64,000 bases of DNA from AC-32 sp963765785. GTDB lineage: Bacteria; Actinomycetota; Thermoleophilia; Gaiellales; Gaiellaceae. The position numbers and the translations under genes are program-made. This document shows positions 24,396 to 32,866 of the stretch, in pieces (positions within the stretch are counted from its first letter, which is position 1; every line of letters starts with the position of its first letter). Below the pieces are notes generated by a model that searched no databases, was not told the DNA's origin, and saw nothing but the letters and a program-made list of their open reading frames with translations. The stretch lies in contig CAVXXW010000017.1 in assembly GCA_963765785.1 (NCBI GenBank), forward strand, positions 13,390 to 77,389, written 5' to 3'.

Positions 24396-25160
24396 ATGAG
24401 GCTGCTCGTCCTCGGGGCGCAGGAGACAGGCCTGCTCGCCGCCGCCCGCGCACGGGGTGTATTCGTGATCGCGGTCGACCGCGACGCGTCCGCGCCCGGC
24501 TTCCGGCTCGCGGATCGACGCGCGATCCTCCCGCTCGACGACGAGCCCGCGCTCGAGCGCCTCGTCGAAGCCGGCCGTGTCGACGGCGTGCTCGGCACGG
24601 ACTCGCCGACGACCGCGGTGGCCGCCAGGATCGCGAGCCGCTTCGGCCTGCGCCATCCGCTCTCGCCGGAGGCCGGGGTGCTTGTGAGCTCGCCGCTGCG
24701 ACGACGGACGAAGCTCGCCGAGGCGCGGATCCCGCAGACGCGCTGGGCTGTCTTGCGCGGCGACGTCGAGGCTGCCTTCCCGTGTGTCGTCGGCCCGCTT
24801 GACCGCAAGGGTCGTCGGCTCGCAGAAGAGGCCCCAGGCGGGGCCGAGGTGACAGTGACGGCGTTCTCGCGCTCGGGCGCGTTCCAGCCGCTGCTCGGCA
24901 GCGGCGTTCCCGTGGAGGTCGCGTGCAGAGCCGCGCAGGCGCTCGGCATCCGCGAAGGGCTCAGCTCGACCCGGCTGCGGCTCTGCGTGGACGGCCCCCG
25001 GGTCGCCTCGCTGCACGCGCACGTCGGCGCGCGCGAGGCCGAGCTGTGCCGGCTGCTCCTCGGGATCGACGTGCACGGGCTCGCGCTCGACGCGGCGTTC
25101 GGGCTGAGCCGGGCGGCCGAGGACGTACGCTTCGGCTCGGCCGATGCGCAAGTGGCGTAA
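24396..25160 (+). CDS. Degenerate, shortened ATP-grasp-like protein
   Basis: 254 residues from ATG 24396. The N-terminal part (LLVLGAQETGLLAAARARG near 3-21, DGVLGTDSPTTAVAARIASRFGLRHPL) is a normal pre-ATP-grasp domain. The core is cut down: the ATP lysine segment reads CVVGPLDRKG instead of VVVKP, the loop and strand that bind the adenine are largely missing, and the metal-binding E-x-[GN]-R segment near 207-217 reads LHAHVGAREAE with no ligand Glu/Asn pair. Catalysis by the usual mechanism looks impossible. Adjacent by three bases to a membrane protein gene. It may be a non-catalytic partner of the active ATP-grasp enzymes in this region. Confidence 0.6.
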   Translation: MRLLVLGAQETGLLAAARARGVFVIAVDRDASAPGFRLADRRAILPLDDEPALERLVEAGRVDGVLGTDSPTTAVAARIASRFGLRHPLSPEAGVLVSSPLRRRTKLAEARIPQTRWAVLRGDVEAAFPCVVGPLDRKGRRLAEEAPGGAEVTVTAFSRSGAFQPLLGSGVPVEVACRAAQALGIREGLSSTRLRLCVDGPRVASLHAHVGAREAELCRLLLGIDVHGLALDAAFGLSRAAEDVRFGSADAQVA

Positions 25161-25163
25161 CAC

Positions 25164-26141
25164 GTGAAGTACCGGAGGCTCCGCCTGCTGGCGACGCTCG
25201 CCGTCACCGGCCTCCTGACCGCGTACCTCGTCTGGAAGATCAACATCACGACGACGCTGCACGCAATCGTGCATGCGAACCTCGGCTACTTCGCCGCGGC
25301 GGTGGCGATCATGATCGGCACGGTCTGGCCGATGGCCTGGCGCTGGCAGCAGCTCCTCTCGGCGCGCGGGATCCACGAGCGCCTCAGCTGGCTGACGCGC
25401 GCCTACTTCGTTGCCTACACGGCCGGTCAGCTCCTGCCCACGGCGGTCGGCGGCGACGCGGTGCGGATCTACGAGACGGCGCGACGGCACACGGGACGCG
25501 GCGGCGAGGTCGCCGGCTCGGTGCTGCTCGAGCGGGCGCTCGGCGGCGCGGCGACGCTTGCGCTCGCGGCGGTCGGCTTCGCGCTCGCGATCGGGAACTA
25601 TCCGATCGGGCCCTACCTCTGGATCGAGGGCTTCTTCGTCGTCGCGACGTTCTTCCTTGCGATCGCCCTCTTCTCGCGCCGCGCGCGGCCGCTGCTCGCC
25701 AAGACGGTGCCGCTGCTCCGCTTCCTGCGGGTCGAGCGGCCGATCCGCGCCGCCTACGAGGGCATCCATGCCTACCGCGACCACCCAGAGCTCCTCTTCG
25801 GCGTGTTCGTGCTCACGCTCGCCGTGCAGGCTGTCCGCGTGCTGGCGATTTGGCTCGCAGGAAAGGCCGTCGGCGTCGACCTCCCGCCGCGGCCGTACTA
25901 CGTGATGGGACCGCTGCTCTTCCTCGTCCTGCTCGTGCCGTTCTCGATCAATGGGATCGCCGTGCGCGAGTCGTTCTTCGTCAGCTTCCTCGGCCGGCTC
26001 GGCGTCAACCCCGACAAGGCCTTCGCGACGGGCTTCCTCTTCTTCGTGGTGACGCTCTGCCTGTCGCTGCCCGGCGCGCTGCTCCTCGGCTGGCAGAGCA
26101 TCCGCGGGCTGACCACCCGCGCCGCTGCACCAGATGGCTGA
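25164..26141 (+). CDS. UPF0104 / LPG-synthase transmembrane-domain family protein (AglD-like)
   Basis: 325 residues, seven to eight hydrophobic spans. WPMAWRWQQLL near 55-65, YTAGQLLPTAVGGDAVRIYETAR near 87-109 and the later FSINGIAVRESFF near 259-271 are the conserved loops of the lysylphosphatidylglycerol synthase TM region family. Members without a catalytic partner domain are often found in glycan loci, where they may move or modify lipid-linked intermediates. GTG start at 25164, three bases after the ATP-grasp-like gene. Followed directly by the structured element at 26143-26297. Confidence 0.78.
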   Translation: MKYRRLRLLATLAVTGLLTAYLVWKINITTTLHAIVHANLGYFAAAVAIMIGTVWPMAWRWQQLLSARGIHERLSWLTRAYFVAYTAGQLLPTAVGGDAVRIYETARRHTGRGGEVAGSVLLERALGGAATLALAAVGFALAIGNYPIGPYLWIEGFFVVATFFLAIALFSRRARPLLAKTVPLLRFLRVERPIRAAYEGIHAYRDHPELLFGVFVLTLAVQAVRVLAIWLAGKAVGVDLPPRPYYVMGPLLFLVLLVPFSINGIAVRESFFVSFLGRLGVNPDKAFATGFLFFVVTLCLSLPGALLLGWQSIRGLTTRAAAPDG

Positions 26142-26142
26142 A

Positions 26143-26297
26143 CCCTCGCTTTCCTGGCGGCCGGCCGGTGGTTCGATGCCGGAGGGCACAGTGCTTTGAG
26201 GCACGGGCCCGGAGAGCATCGGGCCGCCGGCGGGTCGAGGCCTTCGCGTGGCCCGGCTCCGCCGGGCGAGAGCGAAGGCCGGCCAGGAGAGCGAGGG
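26143..26297 (+). other. Palindromic three-helix element between two genes
   Basis: It starts one base after a stop codon. Helix 1: 26143-26158 with 26282-26297, 16 pairs with one G-U. Helix 2: 26164-26179 with 26216-26231, 16 pairs with three G-U, capped by smaller stems (GGGC/GCCC, GTGC/GCAC). Helix 3: GGCCTTCGC (26239-26247) with GCGAAGGCC (26272-26280), then GCCCGG/CCGGGC (26251-26267). The whole forms a Y. It covers the place where the next gene's start should be. Same architecture as the element at 2790-2951 but different sequence. Either a structured RNA or an inserted palindromic unit. Confidence 0.6.
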
Positions 26298-27185
26298 GAA
26301 GTCTCGGTCGTCGTCGTCACCTACAACGCGCTGCCCTGGGTCGAACGGGCGCTCGAGAGCGTGCGCGGGAACGAGACGATCGTCGTCGACCACGGCTCGA
26401 CCGACGGCACGCTCGAGCTGGTGCGGGAGCGGTTCCCCGAGGTGCGTGTGATCGAGCAGGAAAACGTGGGCCTCGGCGGCGGCTCGAACGCGGGCATGCG
26501 CGCCGCGTCGGGCGAGTGGTTCCTGCTGCTCAACTCCGACGCCTGGGCCGCGGGAGACGCGGTCGAGCGCCTAGAGGCCTTTGGCGAGGCGAATCCGGAA
26601 GCGGCCGTAATCGGCCCGCGGCTGCGCTACCCCGACGGGCGGCTGCAGCGCTCGGTGCGCGGGTTCCCGACGCTCTGGCGGCTCGCGACCGAGTATTTCT
26701 TCCTGCGCAAGCTGGCGCCTCGCTCGCGCGCCTTCAACGCCTTCTACGGCGACGGCTTCGAGCACGACCGGCCGTACGAGGCCGAGTTTCTGATGGGCTC
26801 CGTCCTGCTCGTCCGCCGCGAGGCCGCCGATACGGTTGGCCTCTTCGACGAGGACTTCTTCATGTTCAGTGAGGAGACGGACTGGTGCTACCGCTTCCGC
26901 CAGGCGGGCTGGAAGGTGCTCTTCACGCCTGAGGCGGAGTTCACCCACGTCGGCGGGGCGACGACGAAGAAGACGTGGGACCCGATGTTCCGCGAGCAGG
27001 TGCGCGGCCACATCCGCTTCCTCGACAAGCACCGCGGCCGGCGCGAGGCCGAGCGCGCCCGGAAGCTGCTGCACGTCTCGCTGCGGCTGCGCGGGTGGGC
27101 GTTCCCGGGTGACCGCGGCCGGACCTACGCCGACACGGCCGACTGGCTCGGGGGCTCGTCCGTCGAGGAGCTGCTCGCGCGGTGA
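26196..27185 (+). CDS. Glycosyltransferase family 2, rhamnosyltransferase-like; start uncertain
   Basis: 329 residues from TTG 26196, but the first ~35 lie inside the palindromic element and look unlike protein (Gly/Arg/Pro-rich). Family homology starts at EVSVVVVTYNALPWV near 36. Then VDHGSTDGTLELV near 65, NVGLGGGSNAGMRAASGEWFLLLNSDA near 90-116 (DxD-like NSD), GSVLLVRREA near 197-206 and LFDEDFFMFSEETDWCYRFRQAGW near 213-236, all typical of the WbbL/GT2 rhamnosyltransferase group. No ATG, GTG or TTG stands immediately before the conserved part. It overlaps the next ATP-grasp gene by four bases and opens a long run of overlapping genes. Confidence 0.82.
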   Translation: MRHGPGEHRAAGGSRPSRGPAPPGESEGRPGERGEVSVVVVTYNALPWVERALESVRGNETIVVDHGSTDGTLELVRERFPEVRVIEQENVGLGGGSNAGMRAASGEWFLLLNSDAWAAGDAVERLEAFGEANPEAAVIGPRLRYPDGRLQRSVRGFPTLWRLATEYFFLRKLAPRSRAFNAFYGDGFEHDRPYEAEFLMGSVLLVRREAADTVGLFDEDFFMFSEETDWCYRFRQAGWKVLFTPEAEFTHVGGATTKKTWDPMFREQVRGHIRFLDKHRGRREAERARKLLHVSLRLRGWAFPGDRGRTYADTADWLGGSSVEELLAR

Positions 27186-28267
27186 ATCCCGCGGTCGTCG
27201 TCGACGTCGGCTGGGTGAACGGCCTCGCCGCCGTCCGCTCGCTCGGGCGGGCCGGGATCCGCGTGCTCGCGCTCGACCACAGGCCGAGTGCGCTCGGCTT
27301 CCGTTCGCGCTACGCCGAGCCCGTTCGGACGCCGGACCCGCAGGACGAGGAGGCCTTCGTCTCGTTCCTCGCCGGGCTCGAGGTCAAGCGGGCGCCGCTG
27401 TTCGCGACCCACGACGAGCCGCTGAACGCGATCGCCCGCGGCGCGGAACAGCTCGGCGACCGGTTCCTCTACCCGTTCCCGCCGTGGGAGGTACTCGCGC
27501 GGATCCAGCGCAAGCGCTCGCAGCTCGAGGCCGCCGAGGCCGCGGGCATCCCGGCGCCTCACACCGCGTATCCGGGCTCGGCCCAGGAGGCGCGGGCCGC
27601 CGCCGAGGAGCTCGGCCTCCCGGTGCTGGTGAAGCCGTCCTCGACCGAAGGCTTCAAGCGCCGGTTCAAGCGGCAGGCGTTCCGCTGCGACACGCTCGCC
27701 GAGGTCGAAGACGCCTACGCCCAGGCGGAGCCGTACGAGCCGATGGTGCAGGAAGTGATTCCGGGCGGCGACGGCGAGCTCTACACGCTCGGGTCGTACC
27801 TTCGCGCCGACGGCGAGCCGCTCGGCCTCTTCTCGGGACGGAAGCTGCGCCAGACCCCGCCGGGGGTCGGGACCTGCCGCGTGGGCGAGGCGGTCTGGGT
27901 CGAAGAGGTCGTGGAGAGCGGCCTGAAGCTGCTGCGGGCGCTCGAGTTCCACGGCCTCTCGCAGGTCGAGTTCAAGCGCGACCCGCGGGACGGCGCCTAC
28001 AAGCTGATGGAGGTCAACCCGCGGCTCTTCCAGTGGCACGGCCTCGCGGCCGCGTGCGGCGTCGACCTCCCGCTGATCGCCTACCGCGACCTGACCGGCG
28101 AGCAGGTCGAGCCGGTCTCCGCGAACGGGAGTCGCAAGCGCTGGGCGATCACGCTGCTTCCGGGCGAGTCGCCGGCGCCGCAGCGCCCGCCCTACGTCGA
28201 CGCGGTCTTCGCGCGGGACGACCTCAAGCCGGCGCTCGTGCAGGTCGCGCGGCTGCTGCGGCGATGA
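27182..28267 (+). CDS. ATP-grasp ligase (D-aspartate ligase/PylC-like)
   Basis: 361 residues from GTG 27182. Pre-ATP-grasp domain (VVDVGWVNGLAAVRSLGRAGIRVLALD at 6-32), then KRSQLEAAEAAGIPAP near 112, LPVLVKPSSTEGFKRR near 147-162 (ATP lysine), YEPMVQEVIPGGDGELYTLGSY near 182-203 and YKLMEVNPRLFQWHGL near 275-290, where E-x-N-P-R supplies Mg ligands. An active ligase of a carboxylate with an amine is expected; partner molecules unknown. Coupled both to the glycosyltransferase upstream and the membrane protein downstream by four-base overlaps. Confidence 0.83.
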   Translation: MNPAVVVDVGWVNGLAAVRSLGRAGIRVLALDHRPSALGFRSRYAEPVRTPDPQDEEAFVSFLAGLEVKRAPLFATHDEPLNAIARGAEQLGDRFLYPFPPWEVLARIQRKRSQLEAAEAAGIPAPHTAYPGSAQEARAAAEELGLPVLVKPSSTEGFKRRFKRQAFRCDTLAEVEDAYAQAEPYEPMVQEVIPGGDGELYTLGSYLRADGEPLGLFSGRKLRQTPPGVGTCRVGEAVWVEEVVESGLKLLRALEFHGLSQVEFKRDPRDGAYKLMEVNPRLFQWHGLAAACGVDLPLIAYRDLTGEQVEPVSANGSRKRWAITLLPGESPAPQRPPYVDAVFARDDLKPALVQVARLLRR

Positions 28268-30267
28268 GCGTCCTCCTCTGGCTGCTCGCGCCGGTTGCGC
28301 TGGCGCTCTCGCGGCTGCTGCCCGCGCACGGCCTCGGCCTCGGGCTGCGGCTGGCCGCTGCGGTCGCGTGCCTGCTCCTGCCCGGCGCGCTCGTCTCGCG
28401 GGCGCTCGGCGTGCGCGGCTTCGCGGGAGCCTTCGCCTGGACGATGGCGGCGCTCTTCGGCGCGACCGCGGTCATGTTCGCGCTGCACTCGTCGTTCTGG
28501 CTCGCGCTCGGCCTCTTCTTCGCGGTCGCCGTCGTCGCGGCGCCGTTCGCGGCGCGCCGGCCGGGCGGGGTCTCGGGGTGGACGCTCGCGATGCTCGGCG
28601 TCGGCCTCGTCTTCGGGATCTCGCTCTGGTGGGTCTCGAGCTACGACGGCGACGCGTTCTTCCACCTCGCGCGGGTGCAGAAGCTGCTCGGGCTCGACTC
28701 GCTCTCGCTGCGTTCCGTAGACGAGTTCAAGGACGGCGGCTTGCATCCCGGCTACGCGTTCCCGCTCTGGCACTCGGCGGTCGCGCTCGTCGCGCGGCTC
28801 GCCGACGTCGGCGCCCCGTCGGTGTTCCTGCACCTGCCGACCGTGCTGCTCCCGCTTTCGTTCGTGCTCGTCTACGAGGCCGGGACGACGCTCTTCGCCT
28901 CGCGCTGGGCCGGCGTCGCAGCTGCGCTCTCGGAGGCCACGCTGATCGGGCTCGCGCCCGGTCACGGCGGCTCGTACACGTCGCTCGCGCTCCCGGCCAC
29001 GTGCGCGCGCACGCTGCTCCTGCCGGCGGTGCTCGCGCTCGTCTTCGCGTACGTGCGGGAGCCGGGCCCGGCGCTCCTTGCATCGGTCGCGGCTGCGACG
29101 GCAGCGCTCTCGCTCGTCCACCCGAGCTACTCGATCCTCGTCGCGATCGGGCTGCTCGGCTTCCTGCTCGTGCGCCTGGTCCTCGACGTCCGCCACGACG
29201 TCGTCCACATCGGCGCCACCCTGGCGGCGATCGCCGTGCCTGCCGGGCTCGTCGCCGTCTGGCTGCTCCCGATCGTGCGCGAGACTGCGTCGCACAACCC
29301 GAAGGCGACTGAGCTGCGGCGCGCCTTCGCGGACTACGGGCGCGAGCTCGACGTGACGAGCCTGCACACCTACCGCCTCGCGCCGGAGCTCTACGGGCGA
29401 GCGGGTGCGATCGCCGTCGCGTCGCTCGTGCTGCTGCCTCTCGCCGTCTTCGCGCACCGCCGGCTCTGGGCCGCGTACGTGCTCGGCGCGATGCTCGCGA
29501 TCTACACGGTCACGCTCTTGCCGTTCGTCTTCCCGCACTTCGCCGACGCGGTCTCGATCTCGCAGGCCCGGCGGATCATCGGCTTCTCGCCGCGGTCGTT
29601 CGCAGTGTTCGGCGGTGCGCTTGTGCTCGCGGGGTTCCTGCGCCTCTGGCTGCTGCCCGTCGCGCTCGCGGCCGGGATCGCTTTGCAGCTCACGTTTGCC
29701 GGCGACTTCGGCTCGCCCTACCGGGCGGTCCACGGCGCACCGGGCTGGCTTACCTGGGTCTCGTTCGCCGCCGCCGTGGCGGCGCTCGTCGCCGCGGCGC
29801 TCTTCGGCCGGCGGATTCCGCAGGTCCAGGGGCCGCCGCTTATCGCCGCTGCCGCCGTGGCGCTGTTCCTCGTCCCGGTCGGCGTGCACGGGTACTCGCA
29901 CTGGACCCGGGCACCCACCTCGCGCCTCGGGCTGCCGCACCAGCTCGTGGACGCGGTCCGGCAGCACGTCCCGGCCGGCGACGTCGTGTTCTCCGATCCG
30001 GTCACCGCGTACGAGCTCGGGGCGTTCGCGCCGGTGTACGTCAACGCCGCGCCGACGTCGCACGTCGCGAACACGAGGGCGAACCGGCCGGCGCAGCGCG
30101 TCCACGACGCGAACCGCTTCTTCCACGACCGCGGGCCGATCGCGGTCGCGCGTCGCTACGGTGCGCACTGGCTGCTGGTCGACCGGAGCCGAGTCGGCCG
30201 CGAACGCTTCGACCTGCCGCGTGTCTACGAGGGCTCGCGGTACGTTCTCTACCGCATCCCCGCGTGA
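28264..30267 (+). CDS. Large multi-span membrane protein, GT-C-like
   Basis: 667 residues from ATG 28264 (ATGA overlap). About 14-16 hydrophobic spans up to residue 560, followed by a short soluble C-terminal domain (PAGDVVFSDPVTAYELGAFAPVYVNAAP and HWLLVDRSRVG). SSYDGDAFFHLARVQKL near 122-138 in the first outside loop resembles the D-D/E loop of GT-C lipid-sugar-dependent glycosyltransferases, and the C-terminal block resembles that of archaeal and actinobacterial GT39/83-like proteins. Would act outside the membrane with a polyprenyl-phosphate sugar donor. No close family is recognised by eye. Confidence 0.65.
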   Translation: MSVLLWLLAPVALALSRLLPAHGLGLGLRLAAAVACLLLPGALVSRALGVRGFAGAFAWTMAALFGATAVMFALHSSFWLALGLFFAVAVVAAPFAARRPGGVSGWTLAMLGVGLVFGISLWWVSSYDGDAFFHLARVQKLLGLDSLSLRSVDEFKDGGLHPGYAFPLWHSAVALVARLADVGAPSVFLHLPTVLLPLSFVLVYEAGTTLFASRWAGVAAALSEATLIGLAPGHGGSYTSLALPATCARTLLLPAVLALVFAYVREPGPALLASVAAATAALSLVHPSYSILVAIGLLGFLLVRLVLDVRHDVVHIGATLAAIAVPAGLVAVWLLPIVRETASHNPKATELRRAFADYGRELDVTSLHTYRLAPELYGRAGAIAVASLVLLPLAVFAHRRLWAAYVLGAMLAIYTVTLLPFVFPHFADAVSISQARRIIGFSPRSFAVFGGALVLAGFLRLWLLPVALAAGIALQLTFAGDFGSPYRAVHGAPGWLTWVSFAAAVAALVAAALFGRRIPQVQGPPLIAAAAVALFLVPVGVHGYSHWTRAPTSRLGLPHQLVDAVRQHVPAGDVVFSDPVTAYELGAFAPVYVNAAPTSHVANTRANRPAQRVHDANRFFHDRGPIAVARRYGAHWLLVDRSRVGRERFDLPRVYEGSRYVLYRIPA

Positions 30268-31514
30268 AGGCCCTGCTCATCACCATGTATTTCCCGCCCG
30301 CCGGCGGAGGCGGCGTCCAACGGCCGCTGAAGCTGGCGACCCACTTGCCGACCCTCGGGATCGAGACGCACGTGCTCGCCCCGGACGACCCGAAGTGGTT
30401 GCACCGCGACGAAGAGCTGCGACCACCGACGCAGGCCTTCGTGCACCGGGCGCGCTACCTCGGCCCGCAGGCGCGGCTTCCTTCCGAAGAGCTGCGCACG
30501 CTCACGGGGATGGACCTCACGCTCGCCAAGGCGCGCCTGGCGGGCCGGCGGCTGCTGCTCCCGGACGTGAGCGTCACCTGGGCGCCGACGGCGATCCCGG
30601 CCGCCGCGCGGATCGTCCGCAACGAAGGAATCGACGTCGTGATCACGACGAGCCCGCCGCTCTCGATGAACCTGATCGGCGCCGGCGTGAAGCGGCTGAC
30701 GGGCGTGCCGTGGGTGGCCGACCAGCGCGACTCGCTGGTGCAGAACGCCGACCGCCGGTTCGAGCGCCGCAGCGTCCAGGCGAAGGAGAAGGCGCTCGAG
30801 CGCGTCGTCCGGATGATCGCCAACCGCGCCGACGGGATCGTCGCCGTCTCGGACGCGATCGCCGACGAGATCCGCTCCTTCGAACCGAGCGGCGAGGTGC
30901 GAATGATCCCGAACGGCTGCGACTTCGACGACTTCGCCGGGCTCGAGTACCGGCCGACCGATCGCTTCCGGATCACACACACGGGCAGCTTCTTCGGCAA
31001 GCGCAACCCGCGGGCGTTCCTGTCGGCGCTCGCCTCGTCGGGCCTGGACGACGTCGTCGCGCGATTCGTGGGCGACTTCCGCTCGGTCGACCGCGAGTGG
31101 GTCGAGGAGCTCGACCTGGGCGACCGGCTCGAGCTGCTCGATTACCTGCCGCATCGCCGCGCGCTCGAGCTGCAGCGCGACTCCGAGGCGAACCTGCTTC
31201 TCCTGCCCGACGCGGCCGGCCGCGGCAAGGTCGTCCCGAGCGGGAAGATCTTCGAGTACCTCGCCGCCGAGCGGCCGATCCTGGCCGCCGTGCCGACCGA
31301 CGGCGTGGCCGCGCAGCTGGTCCGCGAGACTGGCGCCGGCGTCGTCGTCGCGCCCGAGGACGAGGACGGCCTGCGCGAGGCGCTCCGCGGCCTGCACGCG
31401 CGCTGGAAGGCCGGGCAGCTCGGCAACGGGTACCTGAGCGAGGAGGACCGCCGCCGCCTTTCCCGCACCACTAGGGTCGAGGAGCTCGCCGACTTGCTCT
31501 GGAGCGTGACGTGA
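30264..31514 (+). CDS. Glycosyltransferase family 4
   Basis: 416 residues from GTG 30264. MYFPPAGGGGVQRPLKLATHL near 8-28 is the N-terminal glycine loop; VITTSPPLSMNLIGAGVKR near 125; VSDAIADEIRSFEPSGEVRMIPNGCD near 193-218; THTGSFFGKRNPRAFLSAL near 233; RGKVVPSGKIFEYLAAERPILAA near 312-334 is the donor-binding E-x7-E region (K-I-F-E-Y). The pattern is that of FemAB-associated/WbuB-like GT4 enzymes. Overlaps both neighbours by four bases. Confidence 0.87.
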   Translation: MKALLITMYFPPAGGGGVQRPLKLATHLPTLGIETHVLAPDDPKWLHRDEELRPPTQAFVHRARYLGPQARLPSEELRTLTGMDLTLAKARLAGRRLLLPDVSVTWAPTAIPAAARIVRNEGIDVVITTSPPLSMNLIGAGVKRLTGVPWVADQRDSLVQNADRRFERRSVQAKEKALERVVRMIANRADGIVAVSDAIADEIRSFEPSGEVRMIPNGCDFDDFAGLEYRPTDRFRITHTGSFFGKRNPRAFLSALASSGLDDVVARFVGDFRSVDREWVEELDLGDRLELLDYLPHRRALELQRDSEANLLLLPDAAGRGKVVPSGKIFEYLAAERPILAAVPTDGVAAQLVRETGAGVVVAPEDEDGLREALRGLHARWKAGQLGNGYLSEEDRRRLSRTTRVEELADLLWSVT

Positions 31515-32866
31515 GCGCGGTCGCGGCGGTGGAGACACGAGTGCGGGCCCAGGCCCAGGAGAGCCGGCTCGTCCCGTTCTTCTTCCTGGCGACGGCCTTC
31601 TGCTGCACGTTCGCAAAGGTGCAGTGGAGCGCCGGCGGGAACATCTTCCTGGCCGACCTGACGTGCGGCGGCTTCCTGCTCTTCTACGGGCTCGACCAGC
31701 TCGGCAGGCGCCCGCGGCCCGCCCCGCGCACGGCGCTCGTGCTGCTCGGCTTCCTGATCGCGTTCCTCGTCGTCTACCTGATCGGCTTCTTCAACCTCGA
31801 GACCGGCCAGGCGCTCGACCAGTTCGGCAAGGGCCTCGCCAAGTGGCTGCTCCACTTCGGCTTCCTCGTGGTCGGCGTGATCTACCTGGCGCGCAAGCCG
31901 CTCGGCTTCTACTGGAAGACGCTCGCGTGGTTCCTCGGCGGGATCGCCGCGAACGGCGCCTACGGGATCCTGCAACTGCTGGCCGCGCAGGCTGGCCACA
32001 ACCTCGACTCGCTCTTCCTGAACCCGATCACGCGTGGCGCGAGCCAGATCAACATCTACGGCGCCGTCAACGGCGCGAGTGTCTACCGGCCCAACGCCCT
32101 GACCGGCGACCCGAACCACCTCGGGATCGAGCTGCTGCTCCCGATCCTGATCCTCTCCCCGATCTACCTGCGCCTCGAGCGCGGTCACCGTTTGCGGACG
32201 CCGCTGGCGGTCGTGATCGCCTTCCTGCTGCTGGTCGAGCTGGCCACCCTCTCGCGCAGCGGGATCCTCGGGCTCGTCTGCGGCGCGATCGTGCTCCTGA
32301 TCCCGTACCGGCACCTGCTCTTCTCGCGGCTCGCGCTGCTCCCGCTGGGCCTGCTCGCGATCCCCGTCGCGTTCGAGCTCTACCGCCGGCGGCACTTCTT
32401 CTCGGTCGTGCTCAAGTCACGCGTCCAGACGGGCGGCAGCTCGACCTCCGCCCACCTGGGCGTCTACGACTTCATCCCGCAGGTGCTGCACCAGCACCCG
32501 TTCTTCGGCCTCGGCTTCAACAACTTCTCGGTCTACTACGAGTTCGTCACTGGCAAGACGAACTGGGGGCCGCACTCGTACTACGTGATGCTGATCGTCG
32601 AGGGCGGCATCGTCGGGACCTCGTTGTTCCTCGTCTTCCTCTGGTGGCTCTTCATTCGCCTGGGCGTGACGCGGAAGCTCGGCGAGGCGCTCGCCGCGGC
32701 CGGCGACCCGCTGGCGGCCCGGCTGCGGCCGCTGGCGTGGGGGATGACCGCGGCGCTCGTCGGCACGCTCGCCTCGAACGCCTTCTACCTGACGATCCCG
32801 TTCCTCTACTTCTACGTCTTCGTGACGCTGGCGCTGGCGGCACCGGCGGTCTTCAGCCGCCGATGA
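31511..32866 (+). CDS. O-antigen polymerase/ligase-like membrane protein, second copy
   Basis: 451 residues from GTG 31511, with about 11 hydrophobic spans. VYRPNALTGDPNHLGIELLLPIL near 195-217, LATLSRSGILGLVCGAIVLL near 243-262 and HQHPFFGLGFNNFSVYYEFVTGKTNWGPHSYYVMLIVEGGIVGTSLF near 330-376 are the Wzy_C signature (HPxxGxGxxN, H-S, EGG). It gives the locus a second polymerase beside the one at 8884; the two share the fold but little sequence, so they probably serve different repeat units or separate polymerase and ligase tasks. Confidence 0.86.
   Translation: MSAVAAVETRVRAQAQESRLVPFFFLATAFCCTFAKVQWSAGGNIFLADLTCGGFLLFYGLDQLGRRPRPAPRTALVLLGFLIAFLVVYLIGFFNLETGQALDQFGKGLAKWLLHFGFLVVGVIYLARKPLGFYWKTLAWFLGGIAANGAYGILQLLAAQAGHNLDSLFLNPITRGASQINIYGAVNGASVYRPNALTGDPNHLGIELLLPILILSPIYLRLERGHRLRTPLAVVIAFLLLVELATLSRSGILGLVCGAIVLLIPYRHLLFSRLALLPLGLLAIPVAFELYRRRHFFSVVLKSRVQTGGSSTSAHLGVYDFIPQVLHQHPFFGLGFNNFSVYYEFVTGKTNWGPHSYYVMLIVEGGIVGTSLFLVFLWWLFIRLGVTRKLGEALAAAGDPLAARLRPLAWGMTAALVGTLASNAFYLTIPFLYFYVFVTLALAAPAVFSRR

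Noticed and set aside
23505..26393. 962-codon minus-strand frame
   Set aside because: Only the last 287 codons (from GTG 24368) are a recognisable protein; the rest is the antisense of the ATP-grasp-like and AglD-like genes.
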